The position numbers were made by a program, and so were the translations under genes. Source: JBIOWF01 sp044868295 (lineage in GTDB: Bacteria > Actinomycetota > Actinomycetes > Streptosporangiales > Streptosporangiaceae). From it: a stretch of 21,162 nt of DNA. A model generated the notes under the pieces. That model searched no databases. It was not told the DNA's origin and saw only the letters and a program-made list of their open reading frames with translations. Location of the stretch: the NCBI GenBank assembly GCA_044868295.1, contig JBIOWF010000262.1:1-21162 (forward strand), written 5' to 3'. This document shows, piece after piece, positions 7,212 to 14,821 of this stretch; position 1 is the first letter of the stretch, and each line of letters starts with the position of its first letter.

Positions 7212-8620
7212 CACTGAGCTCCCGCCGGTCCGGGGGAGCTCGACGGTCCCAAGGCGCTCGCCGGTTTCGCCCTCCCACGCCAGGGCGCCGGGTCGGCTGC
7301 GCGTTCCCCGATCATTTCGCCGGTCACGCCACTCTCCGAGGTCACCGGGCACGTCGCTGCGCTTTCCACGTCGAACGGCGCTCGCCGGCCAGTCGGCAGG
7401 GCACCGGGCTTGCGCCTCGCCGGGCCGGACGGCGGACGCCAGCCGCGGGATACGGCGGCGATCTGTGTCGCATACGTGTCGAGGCCTTCGCCCGGCGTTC
7501 CTGGCAGCCCGGTCAACCCAGGCAGAAGATCGCCGAAAGCGTTGACTTCGGCGACGGCCATCGACCGCCGGTCGGTCCCGATCATCAGATCGACACCGGC
7601 ACACAGGCTCCGCGGGAAACAGTCGGCCGCCTGGGCGCACACGTCCATCGCCCGCTTCCACACGCCGGCCCCCAGACGTTCGCGGAGTGCGGTGAGATCT
7701 CCTCGCGCGCCGCCGAGGTGCAGGTTCGTCATGGGAGTGCGGCTGGTGCGCACCACGACATGCGTTGGCGTTCCCGCGATCACGACGACCCGGAGGTCGA
7801 ATGCCCGGCCGTCGAGCGATGCCTTGGGAAACCAGCGCTCGACGTGCAGCCCGTCGGGCGCCAGCCGGTCCACGATCGCGGCCACATCGGCCTCGTTTTC
7901 GTAGACCCGCACGCGCAACGAGTTGTACGGGAAGACGTCGCCATCCGACGCACCGCCAGACGGAACACCGCCGTCCAACGCGCCGGCGCCCGGCGCTCCG
8001 CGACCCCGGGCGCCGCCATCCGACAGGCCATCGTGCCAGGCGCCGCCGGGCCAGGCGACCGAGGTCACGGCCTTCACCCGGGTGGGGGACGTCTGGAGGG
8101 CGATCACTCCGGCGGCCGACGAGCCGTGGGCGGGCTTGACGAACACCCGCGTCCACCCAGTCGCGGCCATCTGGGCCCGCAGATCGCGGTAGGAGCCGAT
8201 CGGACCGGGCAGCGCGGGCGGCACCGGAACGCCCGCGGCGGCGAGCCGCGCGTGGCAGATCCGCTTGTCGAACATGACGGCGATCTCGCCGATGTCGCCC
8301 AGCGGCTCGGCCCCCGGAGCGGTCCGGACGGCCTCGCCGATGCGCCGCAGGCCCGCCTGAAAGGCCCGGTACCAGGCGGCGCCACCACCGACCCTCGTCG
8401 GATCCCCGGGACCGCGCAGCAGCGCGTCGGTCCGCGCGTCCTCACCCGGCGAGTCGACCCGGACCAGGCTCCCGGCGGGGATCGGCACGTCGCCTCCGGT
8501 CAGCACGTCCCGCCAGGAGATCAACTGCGGCTCGGGGAGGCCCGAGCGGGCCGCCGCCGCGTGGAACATCGTGACCCGCCGGTCCCCCGGCGTGCCGACA
8601 ACGGCGAATCGGACGCTCAC
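7211..8620 (-). CDS. STM4014 family protein (ATP-grasp enzyme)
   Basis: A 469-residue protein with the ATP-grasp layout: a pre-ATP-grasp N-terminus (VRFAVVGTPGDRRVTMF), FDKRICHARLAAAGVPVPP, the ATP-binding VFVKPAHGSSAAGVIAL near 158-174, DLRVVVIAGTPTHVVVRTS near 275, and the Mg-binding AVAEVNAFGDLLPG near 355-368. Family members ligate a carboxylate to an amine or thiol through an acyl-phosphate. The GTG start overlaps the stop of the LRR gene by four bases (GTGA). Two oddities are a Gly/Ala/Asp-rich insert around residues 190-231 inside the catalytic region, and a roughly 75-residue Pro/Arg/Ser-rich tail beyond the expected end of the domain. The substrate is unknown; a peptide or the LRR partner is a reasonable guess. 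Confidence 0.88.
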   Translation of the reverse strand: MSVRFAVVGTPGDRRVTMFHAAAARSGLPEPQLISWRDVLTGGDVPIPAGSLVRVDSPGEDARTDALLRGPGDPTRVGGGAAWYRAFQAGLRRIGEAVRTAPGAEPLGDIGEIAVMFDKRICHARLAAAGVPVPPALPGPIGSYRDLRAQMAATGWTRVFVKPAHGSSAAGVIALQTSPTRVKAVTSVAWPGGAWHDGLSDGGARGRGAPGAGALDGGVPSGGASDGDVFPYNSLRVRVYENEADVAAIVDRLAPDGLHVERWFPKASLDGRAFDLRVVVIAGTPTHVVVRTSRTPMTNLHLGGARGDLTALRERLGAGVWKRAMDVCAQAADCFPRSLCAGVDLMIGTDRRSMAVAEVNAFGDLLPGLTGLPGTPGEGLDTYATQIAAVSRGWRPPSGPARRKPGALPTGRRAPFDVESAATCPVTSESGVTGEMIGERAADPAPWRGRAKPASALGPSSSPGPAGAQ

Positions 8621-9582
8621 TCCGAGATCGCGACGAAACGCCAATCCTCGCTTCGATCCCCCTGCTCGGAAAGGTTGATGTCGACGCCCGGCAGCGCCTC
8701 GCCGACCCGCTTGATCATTGTGTCGCTGAGATAGTGATGACGCAGGTCCAGCCTGCTCAGATGGGTGAGCGGCTGGCCGGTCAGCAACGCCTCGGCGCCG
8801 AGGTCGGTGAGCGAGCCCATCGACAGGCTCAGCGACTCGAGCCGGGCCACGATCGGCGCGACGGCGACAGCGGCGGCGATCTCGTCCTGGAACTCGCTGT
8901 TCTGCAGGCCGAGGTGCCGCAACGCCGGCAGCCGCGAGCCGGGCAGGATGTTCTCCAGGTCGGCCACGGTCACGTCGCCGCCGTAGCCCGGGACGCCGAA
9001 CCACATCTCCAGATATTCCAGCGCGGGAAGGTCGGACTCTCCCACGGCGCGGACGAGGGCCCCGGGCAGGCCACCGGACTCGAAGCGGAGCACCTTGAGC
9101 GCGGCGTGCCGTACCGGATCCATGCCGAGGCCATCGCCGCCGCGGACCTCCAGCCGCTCCAGCAGCGGGAACGCCTCCAGCAGCGGCGTTATGTCGGACT
9201 GCTGGATCCCCGAGATCTCGGCCTCCTCCTGCGGATGTGCGCCGAGGAAGAACGTGCGGAGCGCGGGAAACCGCGCGGCGTTCCGCACGAAAAGGTCGAT
9301 GACCTCGGCGGAGTCACTCTCGTAGGGGCTGTCCCAGCCGCCCACGATGAGCGTGGTGACGCGTGTGGTGTCGACATGCTCCAGGAACCGGGCGAAGTTG
9401 TCGGCGAAAGCGGCGTCCTCGCCGTCCATGTCGAACTCGCCGGCGAACAGCCGCCAGGCGGCGCTCGCCGGGTCCGGCGGGAAGTCCAGCGGCCGATCGG
9501 GCCCGGGGATCTGCACCACGGGCAGACCGGCGTACGTGTCGCGCAAGTCGCTGACATCCGAGTTGAACTCGTCGTAGTCCAT
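8617..9582 (-). CDS. STM4015 family protein (leucine-rich repeat)
   Basis: First gene of the operon, 321 residues, soluble. Leucine-rich-repeat segments recur through the middle and C-terminal half (FPALRTFFLG, FPLLERLEVRG, LPALEYLEMWF, LPALRHLGLQN, LESLSLSMG, LSRLDLRHH). The protein ends in a compact acidic-aromatic tail, SEQGDRSEDWRFVAISE, which I recall as a conserved ending of this family. ATG at 9582 is preferred because AAGGA lies seven bases upstream; the open frame continues to 9639 but that start has no good ribosome-binding site. With no catalytic motif, a scaffold, recognition or substrate role for the modification enzymes encoded downstream is likely, by inference. Confidence 0.9.
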   Translation of the reverse strand: MDYDEFNSDVSDLRDTYAGLPVVQIPGPDRPLDFPPDPASAAWRLFAGEFDMDGEDAAFADNFARFLEHVDTTRVTTLIVGGWDSPYESDSAEVIDLFVRNAARFPALRTFFLGAHPQEEAEISGIQQSDITPLLEAFPLLERLEVRGGDGLGMDPVRHAALKVLRFESGGLPGALVRAVGESDLPALEYLEMWFGVPGYGGDVTVADLENILPGSRLPALRHLGLQNSEFQDEIAAAVAVAPIVARLESLSLSMGSLTDLGAEALLTGQPLTHLSRLDLRHHYLSDTMIKRVGEALPGVDINLSEQGDRSEDWRFVAISE

Positions 9583-9693
9583 GGGAGGTTCCTTCGCGCG
9601 GGAGGGGAGGGTGAGAAGGGAAGAAATCCGACGGATCATGTCTTACCAGAGCCGGGCGACACTCTCGTCCCCTTCCGGTTTCCTTGGCGGGTC
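9583..9693. promoter_or_regulatory. Divergent promoter region of the STM4015 operon and the MFS gene
   Basis: This 111-bp spacer separates two divergent starts and must contain or border the promoters for the five-gene minus-strand operon and the plus-strand transporter. A purine-rich stretch on the plus strand (about 9599-9627) forms the minus-strand operon's leader. I see no clear -35/-10 pair on either strand and no obvious operator palindrome. Confidence 0.5.
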
Positions 9694-11184
9694 ATGATGG
9701 GCTGTATGGAACGCCCCACGGAACGCCCCACGGAACGCGGCCAGATTCCGCTCACGTCGCCCACCGGGCGGTGGGTCCTCCTGGCGACCGTGCTCGGGTC
9801 GAGCGTCGCGATGCTCGACAGCACCGTCGTCAACGTGGCGCTGCCGTCCCTGGCCAGGGATCTCGGCGCCGGCATGTCCGGCCTGCAGTGGACGATCAAC
9901 GCCTACACGCTCACCCTCGCGGGGCTGATCCTGCTGGGCGGCTCCCTCGGTGACCGGTACGGCCGGCGCAAGGTCTTCGTGATCGGCGTGGTGTGGTTCG
10001 CGCTCGCGTCGGCGCTGTGCGGCCTGGCGCCCGACATCCCGGTGCTCGTGCCGGCCCGGGCACTGCAGGGCGTGGGGGGCGCGCTGCTGACGCCGGGCTC
10101 GCTGGCGATCATCCAGGCCAGCTTCCGGCATGACGACCGGCCGCGCGCGGTCGGCGCCTGGTCGGGGCTGGGCGGCGTGGCCGCCGCCGTCGGGCCGCTG
10201 CTCGGGGGCTGGCTGGTGGAGGCGGCCGGCTGGCGCTGGGTGTTCCTGATCAATCTCCCGCTGGCGGCGGTCGTGGTGGCGGTGGCCGTCCGGCATGTGC
10301 CGGAGACCAGGGACACCGAGGCGGCCGGGCGTTTCGACGTGCTCGGCTCGGTCCTCGCCGCGCTGTCGCTGGCGGGCGTCACCTACGGCCTGATCGAGTG
10401 GGAGACGGGGATCGCGGCGCTGGTCGCCGGGCTGGTCCTCGGCGCCTGCTTCGTGGTCGTCGAGGTGCGGCGCTCGCCGAACGCCCTGGTGCCGGTGGGG
10501 ATCTTCGCCTCGCCGGTGTTCACGGCCGTCAACGTCGTCACACTGATCATGTACGCGGCGATGGGCGTGGTGTTCTTCCTGCTCGTCCTCCAGCTCCAGG
10601 TCTCGGCGGGCTTCTCCCCCATCGCCGCCGGATCGGCGATGCTCCCAGTGACGATCATGATGCTGCTGCTGTCGGCCCGCGCGGGAGAGCTGGCCAAGCG
10701 CATCGGCCCCCGCGTCCCCATGACGGCAGGCATTCTGACCTGCGCCGCGGCGCTGCTGCTGATGAGCCGCATCGGGCCGGGCTCGTCCTATCTGGTCGAC
10801 GTGCTCCCCGCGGCGGCGCTTTTCGGCCTCGGCCTGTCGGCCGCGGTGGCTCCGCTGACCGCGACCGTCCTCGCGACCGCGCAGGAGCGGTACGCGGGCG
10901 TCGCCAGCGGCGTCAACAACGCCCTGGCCAGGACGGGCAGCCTGCTCGCCGTCGCCGCCGTGCCCCCTCTCGTCGGCCTGACCGGCGACGCCTACGACTC
11001 GCCGCCGACCTTCACCGCGGGATTCCGCGACGCCATGCTGATCAGCGCCGCCATGCTGGCCGTCTCGGCGGCGATCACGTTCTTCACGATCAGGACCAAC
11101 GTCCTCGCCGCCGTGCCGGAGCCCGAGCGGCACACGCACTGCAGCCTTGACGCCCCTCCGCTGGAAAAGCGGGAATCCTCCTGA
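9694..11184 (+). CDS. MFS transporter, DHA2 (EmrB/QacA) drug-export type
   Basis: Integral membrane proton-driven exporter of 496 residues, the usual length for 14-helix DHA2 carriers. Seen in order: a first helix ending in SSVAMLDSTVVNVALP (the D1 motif of this subfamily), QWTINAYTLTLAGLILLGG, motif A GDRYGRRKVF, the PARALQGVGGALLTPGSLAII segment, and the antiporter motif C region around GPLLGGW near residue 166. It ends in a cytosolic tail with CSLDAPPL, common in actinobacterial members. ATG at 9694 is used; 9697 and 9706 are equally possible. A 12-bp direct repeat at the start encodes the repeated ERPT. The exported compound is unknown, and divergence from the STM401x operon makes a functional link conceivable but unproven. 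Confidence 0.92.
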   Translation: MMGCMERPTERPTERGQIPLTSPTGRWVLLATVLGSSVAMLDSTVVNVALPSLARDLGAGMSGLQWTINAYTLTLAGLILLGGSLGDRYGRRKVFVIGVVWFALASALCGLAPDIPVLVPARALQGVGGALLTPGSLAIIQASFRHDDRPRAVGAWSGLGGVAAAVGPLLGGWLVEAAGWRWVFLINLPLAAVVVAVAVRHVPETRDTEAAGRFDVLGSVLAALSLAGVTYGLIEWETGIAALVAGLVLGACFVVVEVRRSPNALVPVGIFASPVFTAVNVVTLIMYAAMGVVFFLLVLQLQVSAGFSPIAAGSAMLPVTIMMLLLSARAGELAKRIGPRVPMTAGILTCAAALLLMSRIGPGSSYLVDVLPAAALFGLGLSAAVAPLTATVLATAQERYAGVASGVNNALARTGSLLAVAAVPPLVGLTGDAYDSPPTFTAGFRDAMLISAAMLAVSAAITFFTIRTNVLAAVPEPERHTHCSLDAPPLEKRESS

Positions 11185-11264
11185 ACGCAGGGTTCAGACA
11201 GCCGACGTGGCCGGTTCATGTGCTCGTGGAGCGCGTGTCCGAATCGCCGGGGACCATCCGGAGC

Positions 11265-12653
11265 ATGAGAGCCTCGTCTGCCCTCCTCGCGGCGGCCGCC
11301 CTGACGATTCCCTCCATGATGACCGGTTCTCCCGCGCAGGCGAAATCCTGTTCCGAATTCCTCGCGGTGGCCTCGCCGTACGCGACCGTCAAGGGACAGG
11401 CGCACGCCGGGACGGTCACCCTGTTCCACGGCTTGAAGAAGATCAGGACCCTGTCCCAGGGCGCGGACGGCATCGCGGACGTCCCCGAGCTGAACGACGC
11501 CTTCGGCTCGGCCCTGGCCCGCGGCGACTTCGACGGAGACGGCTGCGCGGACCTGGCGATCGGCGCCTCCGAGGAGTTCTTCGGGCCGCCCGTCCCGGGA
11601 GCCGACGGCCACGGCGTCGTGCACCTGCTGTACGGGGGCGCGGGCGGGCTCAAGGGCGGCAGGACCGTCGACATCACTCATCTGGGACGGCGGTACGGCA
11701 CCGACAGGTTCGGCGCGGCCCTGGCGGCGGGCGATCTCGACGGGGACGGCGACGACGAGCTGGTCGTCGGAGCCCCCGGCCTCGACGGGGGCGGCGGCGT
11801 CGCCGTGTTCGGCATGAAGGGCCGCAAGGCGTACGGCAAGGGCATGCTGATCACGCAGGCCACCGTGTGGGTGGGCCAGGAGCCGGGCGTCACCGACCAG
11901 TTCGGCGTGGCCCTCGCCACGGGGGATTTCGACGGCGACGGCAAGGACGAGCTCGCGGTGGGCGCGCCCGGCGACGGCGGCCTGCGGTTCGGCTCCGGCG
12001 TCGTGACGATCCTCAACCCGCGCAAACGGTACGCCGGCGTCTATACGCAGGAGAGCCCCAACGTGAAGGGCTTCGGCGAGAAGTGGGACGCCTTCGGCGC
12101 CGCCCTCGCCTCCGGCGACTTCAACGCCGACGGGCGGGACGATCTCGCCATCGGTGTCCCGGGCGAGGACCTGTCGCTGCTCCAGCGGGGCATGGACTAC
12201 GGCGACGGTGCCGTCAACGTCCTGTACGGCTCTCACCGCGGGCTCACCGCCGTGGGCAGCGAGGTGTGGTCCCAGACGATCCTGGACGGCAAGCCCCGCT
12301 ACTACGACCGATTCGGCACGTCCCTCGCGGCCGGGGACCTGAACGGCGACGGAGACGACGAGCTGGTCGTCGGCGTGCCCGGGGAGGACGCGGTCCAGGT
12401 GCTCGCCGGGACGCGCGGCGGCGGGCTGACCCGCAAGCACAACATGCTGGTCACCGGCCCCGAGGGGAGCGACTACGGCGCCTCGGTCGTGGTCGAAGGC
12501 GGGAGGCTCCTGGTCGCGGCCCCGGGGACGGGGCGGCTCACGGTGATCGGGACCACCGTGAAGAAGGGCTCCTACCCGGGCGTGCGGCCCGCCACCGCCC
12601 GCGTTCTCGACAAGGGCGGCAAGGACGACCTGTTCGGCTACGCGTTGACCTGA
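11265..12653 (+). CDS. Secreted FG-GAP (integrin alpha-like) repeat protein
   Basis: A 462-residue exported protein with an N-terminal Sec signal (MRASSALLAAAALTIPSMM, cleavage likely after SPAQA). Five FG-GAP beta-propeller repeats each carry a calcium-binding DxDGDG-type loop: DFDGDGCADLAIGA near residue 88, DLDGDGDDELVVGAPG near 157, DFDGDGKDELAVGAPG near 222, DFNADGRDDLAIGVPG near 285, and DLNGDGDDELVVGVPG near 358. There is no transmembrane anchor or sorting signal, so it is probably extracellular or loosely wall-bound. The open frame extends back to 11220, but ATG 11265 begins a proper signal peptide. It lies 80 bp after the MFS gene in the same direction and may share its transcript. 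Binding partner unknown. Confidence 0.88.
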   Translation: MRASSALLAAAALTIPSMMTGSPAQAKSCSEFLAVASPYATVKGQAHAGTVTLFHGLKKIRTLSQGADGIADVPELNDAFGSALARGDFDGDGCADLAIGASEEFFGPPVPGADGHGVVHLLYGGAGGLKGGRTVDITHLGRRYGTDRFGAALAAGDLDGDGDDELVVGAPGLDGGGGVAVFGMKGRKAYGKGMLITQATVWVGQEPGVTDQFGVALATGDFDGDGKDELAVGAPGDGGLRFGSGVVTILNPRKRYAGVYTQESPNVKGFGEKWDAFGAALASGDFNADGRDDLAIGVPGEDLSLLQRGMDYGDGAVNVLYGSHRGLTAVGSEVWSQTILDGKPRYYDRFGTSLAAGDLNGDGDDELVVGVPGEDAVQVLAGTRGGGLTRKHNMLVTGPEGSDYGASVVVEGGRLLVAAPGTGRLTVIGTTVKKGSYPGVRPATARVLDKGGKDDLFGYALT

Positions 12654-12685
12654 GCGGCCTCCGGCCCGTCCAGCCGGTCGGCCGC
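12654..12685 (+). terminator. Hairpin terminator after the FG-GAP gene
   Basis: Directly after the stop codon, GCGGCC (12654-12659) pairs with GGCCGC (12680-12685), and CCGGC (12661-12665) pairs with GCCGG (12673-12677), giving an 11-bp GC stem with a small bulge and a seven-base loop. There is no T-tract, as is common for actinobacterial terminators. Confidence 0.55.
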
Positions 12686-12725
12686 CCCGCGACGGCGCTT
12701 TCTCATCGCGTTTTACGCCTTCCGA

Positions 12726-12893
12726 GCGGATGACGCGCACTTCATCCCGCGGCGGGTGCTGTGGCGGGGTTGCGAGGCGGGACGCGGACTGCAACTGCTC
12801 GACATGCTGGCCTGCTGCTGGGGCAGTGCCCGCACCTCCAGCGGCAAAGCCGTCTGGTTCGAGTTGCCCACCATGGCCCGTAGCGGCGCCTGA
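12726..12893 (+). pseudogene. Decayed 3' remnant of an ATP-binding (anti-sigma/HATPase-like) protein gene
   Basis: In one plus-strand frame ending at TGA 12891-12893, the translation contains AGRGLQLLDMLACCWG followed by SGKAVWFELP. This matches the C-terminal G2-box region of the small RsbW-like ATP-binding regulators very common in Streptomyces and relatives (GRGL-x-LV-x-ALA-x-x-WG...GK-VWFEL). Upstream of about 12757 the frame no longer resembles the family, the N-box and G1-box are absent, and no start codon or ribosome-binding site is in place. It therefore looks like a truncated relic. It explains most of the 320-bp gap between the FG-GAP and PhoD genes; the rest (12894-12974) shows nothing recognisable. 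Confidence 0.55.
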
Positions 12894-12974
12894 TACCCGC
12901 AACTCGCTGGCACCTGGGCGAGGAGAAGCGGCGAGAATCGCGCCCGGCGCGGTTCATTTACGCGGAAGGACGCG

Positions 12975-14528
12975 TCAGGCGTCCAGCTGGGGGTGGCCGG
13001 ACGGGATCGCGAATCGGGCGGATGTCTTGGCGGGCGCGCCACGCCTGCTGATGTAGTCCAGGGTGCGGAACTCGGCCCGCATCTCGTCCGCTTCGACGCG
13101 GCACATGATGTAGCCACGACGCTGGTCGATGTAGGAGATGTGCGGGTTCTCCCGCAGCACCTGCGCGATCCGCGCCTCGTCCCGGTAGCCGTCGCCGTCG
13201 CTGGAGATCGACGAGGTGACGAGCTCCACGGCCGCCCGCGGGGATGAGGGGTCGTCGAAGTCGGGACGCAGTTCGGCCGCGTGGTGCATGTGGGCGTCCC
13301 CGGTGAGCACGACCGGGTTCGCTCCGCCGGAGGCGCGGATGCCCTCGAGGAGACGCGTCCGCTCGGCGGCGTACCCGTCCCAGGAGTCCATGTTCATCTC
13401 GTTGCCCGGGCCGGGCTTGAAGTCCCGCTGGGCCATCAGGACCTGCTGGCCGATGAGGTTCCAGCGGGCTCCCGAGCGGGCCAGGCCGTCGAGCAGCCAG
13501 CGGTGCTGGTCCTCGCCGAGGATCGTGCGCCGCTCGCTGAGGCGCTCGTCGCAACCGGCCCGGTCGCCGTCCTCGCACGCCTGGTCGTCCCGGAACTGGC
13601 GGGTGTCGAGGAGGTGGAACTCCGCCAGAGCGCCCCAGGAGACGCGCCGGTTGATCCGCATCGCCCCGCCGCGCGGCACGCTCGCCCGGCGCAGCGGCAT
13701 GTTCTCGTGGTAGGCCTGGAACGCGTGGGCGATCCGGTCGCGGAACTCGGGGGCGTCGGTGCTGGACACCGGGCCGGCCCAGTTGTTCTCGATCTCGTGG
13801 TCGTCGAAGGCGACCAGCCACGGCGCGGCCAGGTGGGCCGCCTGCAGGTCGAGGTCGCTCTTGTACTGGGCGTGGCGCAGCCGGTAGTCGGCCAGCGACT
13901 GGCACTTGTTCCCGGCGAACGTCCGGACGGCGCCGCTGATCGCGGTGTAGCCCTGCGGCTGGTACTCGTACATGTAGTCGCCGAGGTGCACGACCAGGTC
14001 GGGCTCCTGCTCGGCGAGCCTGCGATAGGCCGTGAAGTACCCGTGCTCCCAGTGGGCGCACGCCGCGACCGCGAACGTGAGCGGCGTGAGCCCGACCGGG
14101 GTCGTCCGGGTGCGGCCGGCGGGCGACACGTGCCCGTCGGCGCGGAAGCGGTAGAAGTACTCCCGGCCGGGGTCGAGTCCCTCGACCTCGGCGTGGACGC
14201 TGTGCCCCGCGTCCGGCCGGGCGGTGGCCGTACCCGACTTGACGATCTCGGCGAACCGGTCGTCGGCGGCCAGCTGCCATTCGACGCCGACGGCCCGGCC
14301 CGGCATGCCGCCGAGTCCGTCCGGAGCGGTGGGATCGAGGGCCAGCCGGGTCCAGAGGACGACGCCGGTCGCCGACGGGTCCCCGGACGCGACGCCGAGC
14401 GTGAACGGGTCCTGCCGAAGCGTACGGCCGCGCGCTCCCTGCGGCAGGCCCGAGCCGGTGAGGATCAGACCGCCCGCACCGGCGGCCACAGCGGACAGGA
14501 ACACTCTTCGTGAGGCATTCGTCTGCAC
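12975..14528 (-). CDS. phoD: PhoD family alkaline phosphatase/phosphodiesterase, Tat-exported
   Basis: Extracytoplasmic metal-dependent phosphoesterase of 517 residues, the size usual for PhoD. It starts with a twin-arginine signal (SRRVFLSAVAAGAGGLILTG) and then a PhoD_N Fn3-like domain (FTLGVASGDPSATGVVLWTR...GLDPGREYFYRF). The catalytic domain shows AACAHWEHGYFTAYRRL, DLVVHLGDYMYEY, FDDHEIENNWAG and VLTGDAHMHHAAEL, which include the expected Cys, Asp, His and Asn ligands of the Fe/Ca site. GTG at 14528 gives the Tat signal its proper length and has GGA five bases upstream; the frame extends to 14588 without better support. It likely releases phosphate from phosphodiesters or teichoic-acid-like substrates. 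No PHO box was recognised upstream. Confidence 0.93.
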   Translation of the reverse strand: MQTNASRRVFLSAVAAGAGGLILTGSGLPQGARGRTLRQDPFTLGVASGDPSATGVVLWTRLALDPTAPDGLGGMPGRAVGVEWQLAADDRFAEIVKSGTATARPDAGHSVHAEVEGLDPGREYFYRFRADGHVSPAGRTRTTPVGLTPLTFAVAACAHWEHGYFTAYRRLAEQEPDLVVHLGDYMYEYQPQGYTAISGAVRTFAGNKCQSLADYRLRHAQYKSDLDLQAAHLAAPWLVAFDDHEIENNWAGPVSSTDAPEFRDRIAHAFQAYHENMPLRRASVPRGGAMRINRRVSWGALAEFHLLDTRQFRDDQACEDGDRAGCDERLSERRTILGEDQHRWLLDGLARSGARWNLIGQQVLMAQRDFKPGPGNEMNMDSWDGYAAERTRLLEGIRASGGANPVVLTGDAHMHHAAELRPDFDDPSSPRAAVELVTSSISSDGDGYRDEARIAQVLRENPHISYIDQRRGYIMCRVEADEMRAEFRTLDYISRRGAPAKTSARFAIPSGHPQLDA

Positions 14529-14731
14529 GTTTCCAGTGCAACCGCCCCAGCCGACACGTACGGGTCGAGCCGATGACCTGTGAATCAAGCCGACGTGAAC
14601 AACGGCCGCACGGGCGGACTCCGTACCCAGGGTGGCTGAACACAGCCCGTCCGGCGGCCGACCGTCACACCATCAGCCGGTGTGCGGCAAGCTCCTGAGA
14701 CGGCCGTCTCCTGAGCGCTCCGTCTGTCCCC

Positions 14732-14795
14732 GCCCGAACGCCTTCCATCGGCCTGAACGCCTTCGTCAGCCCGAATGCCTTCGCCAGCCTGAAAG
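14732..14795. repeat. Second imperfect 18-bp tandem repeat
   Basis: Units GCCTGAACGCCTTCGTCA (14751-14768) and GCCCGAATGCCTTCGCCA (14769-14786) differ at three positions. A related 19-bp unit precedes them at 14732-14750 and a partial unit follows. The array lies in the 293-bp spacer between the PhoD start and the end of the TPR gene. The remaining spacer (14529-14731) shows no gene and no clear promoter. Confidence 0.75.
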
Positions 14796-14821
14796 CGCCG
14801 ACACGTTTCAGCGTCAATCGA

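Noticed and set aside
9643..11139. 498-residue minus-strand open frame
   Set aside because: Antisense shadow of the MFS transporter, extremely rich in Arg, Gly, His and Gln, with no membrane segments or motifs.
10992..12902. 636-residue minus-strand open frame
   Set aside because: It lies antisense to the FG-GAP gene, which has a signal peptide and five calcium-loop repeats; the antisense translation has no recognisable motif.
12958..14643. 561-residue frame overlapping phoD
   Set aside because: Same strand as phoD but a different frame, Arg/Pro/Gly-rich; the phoD frame carries all metal-ligand motifs and a Tat signal.
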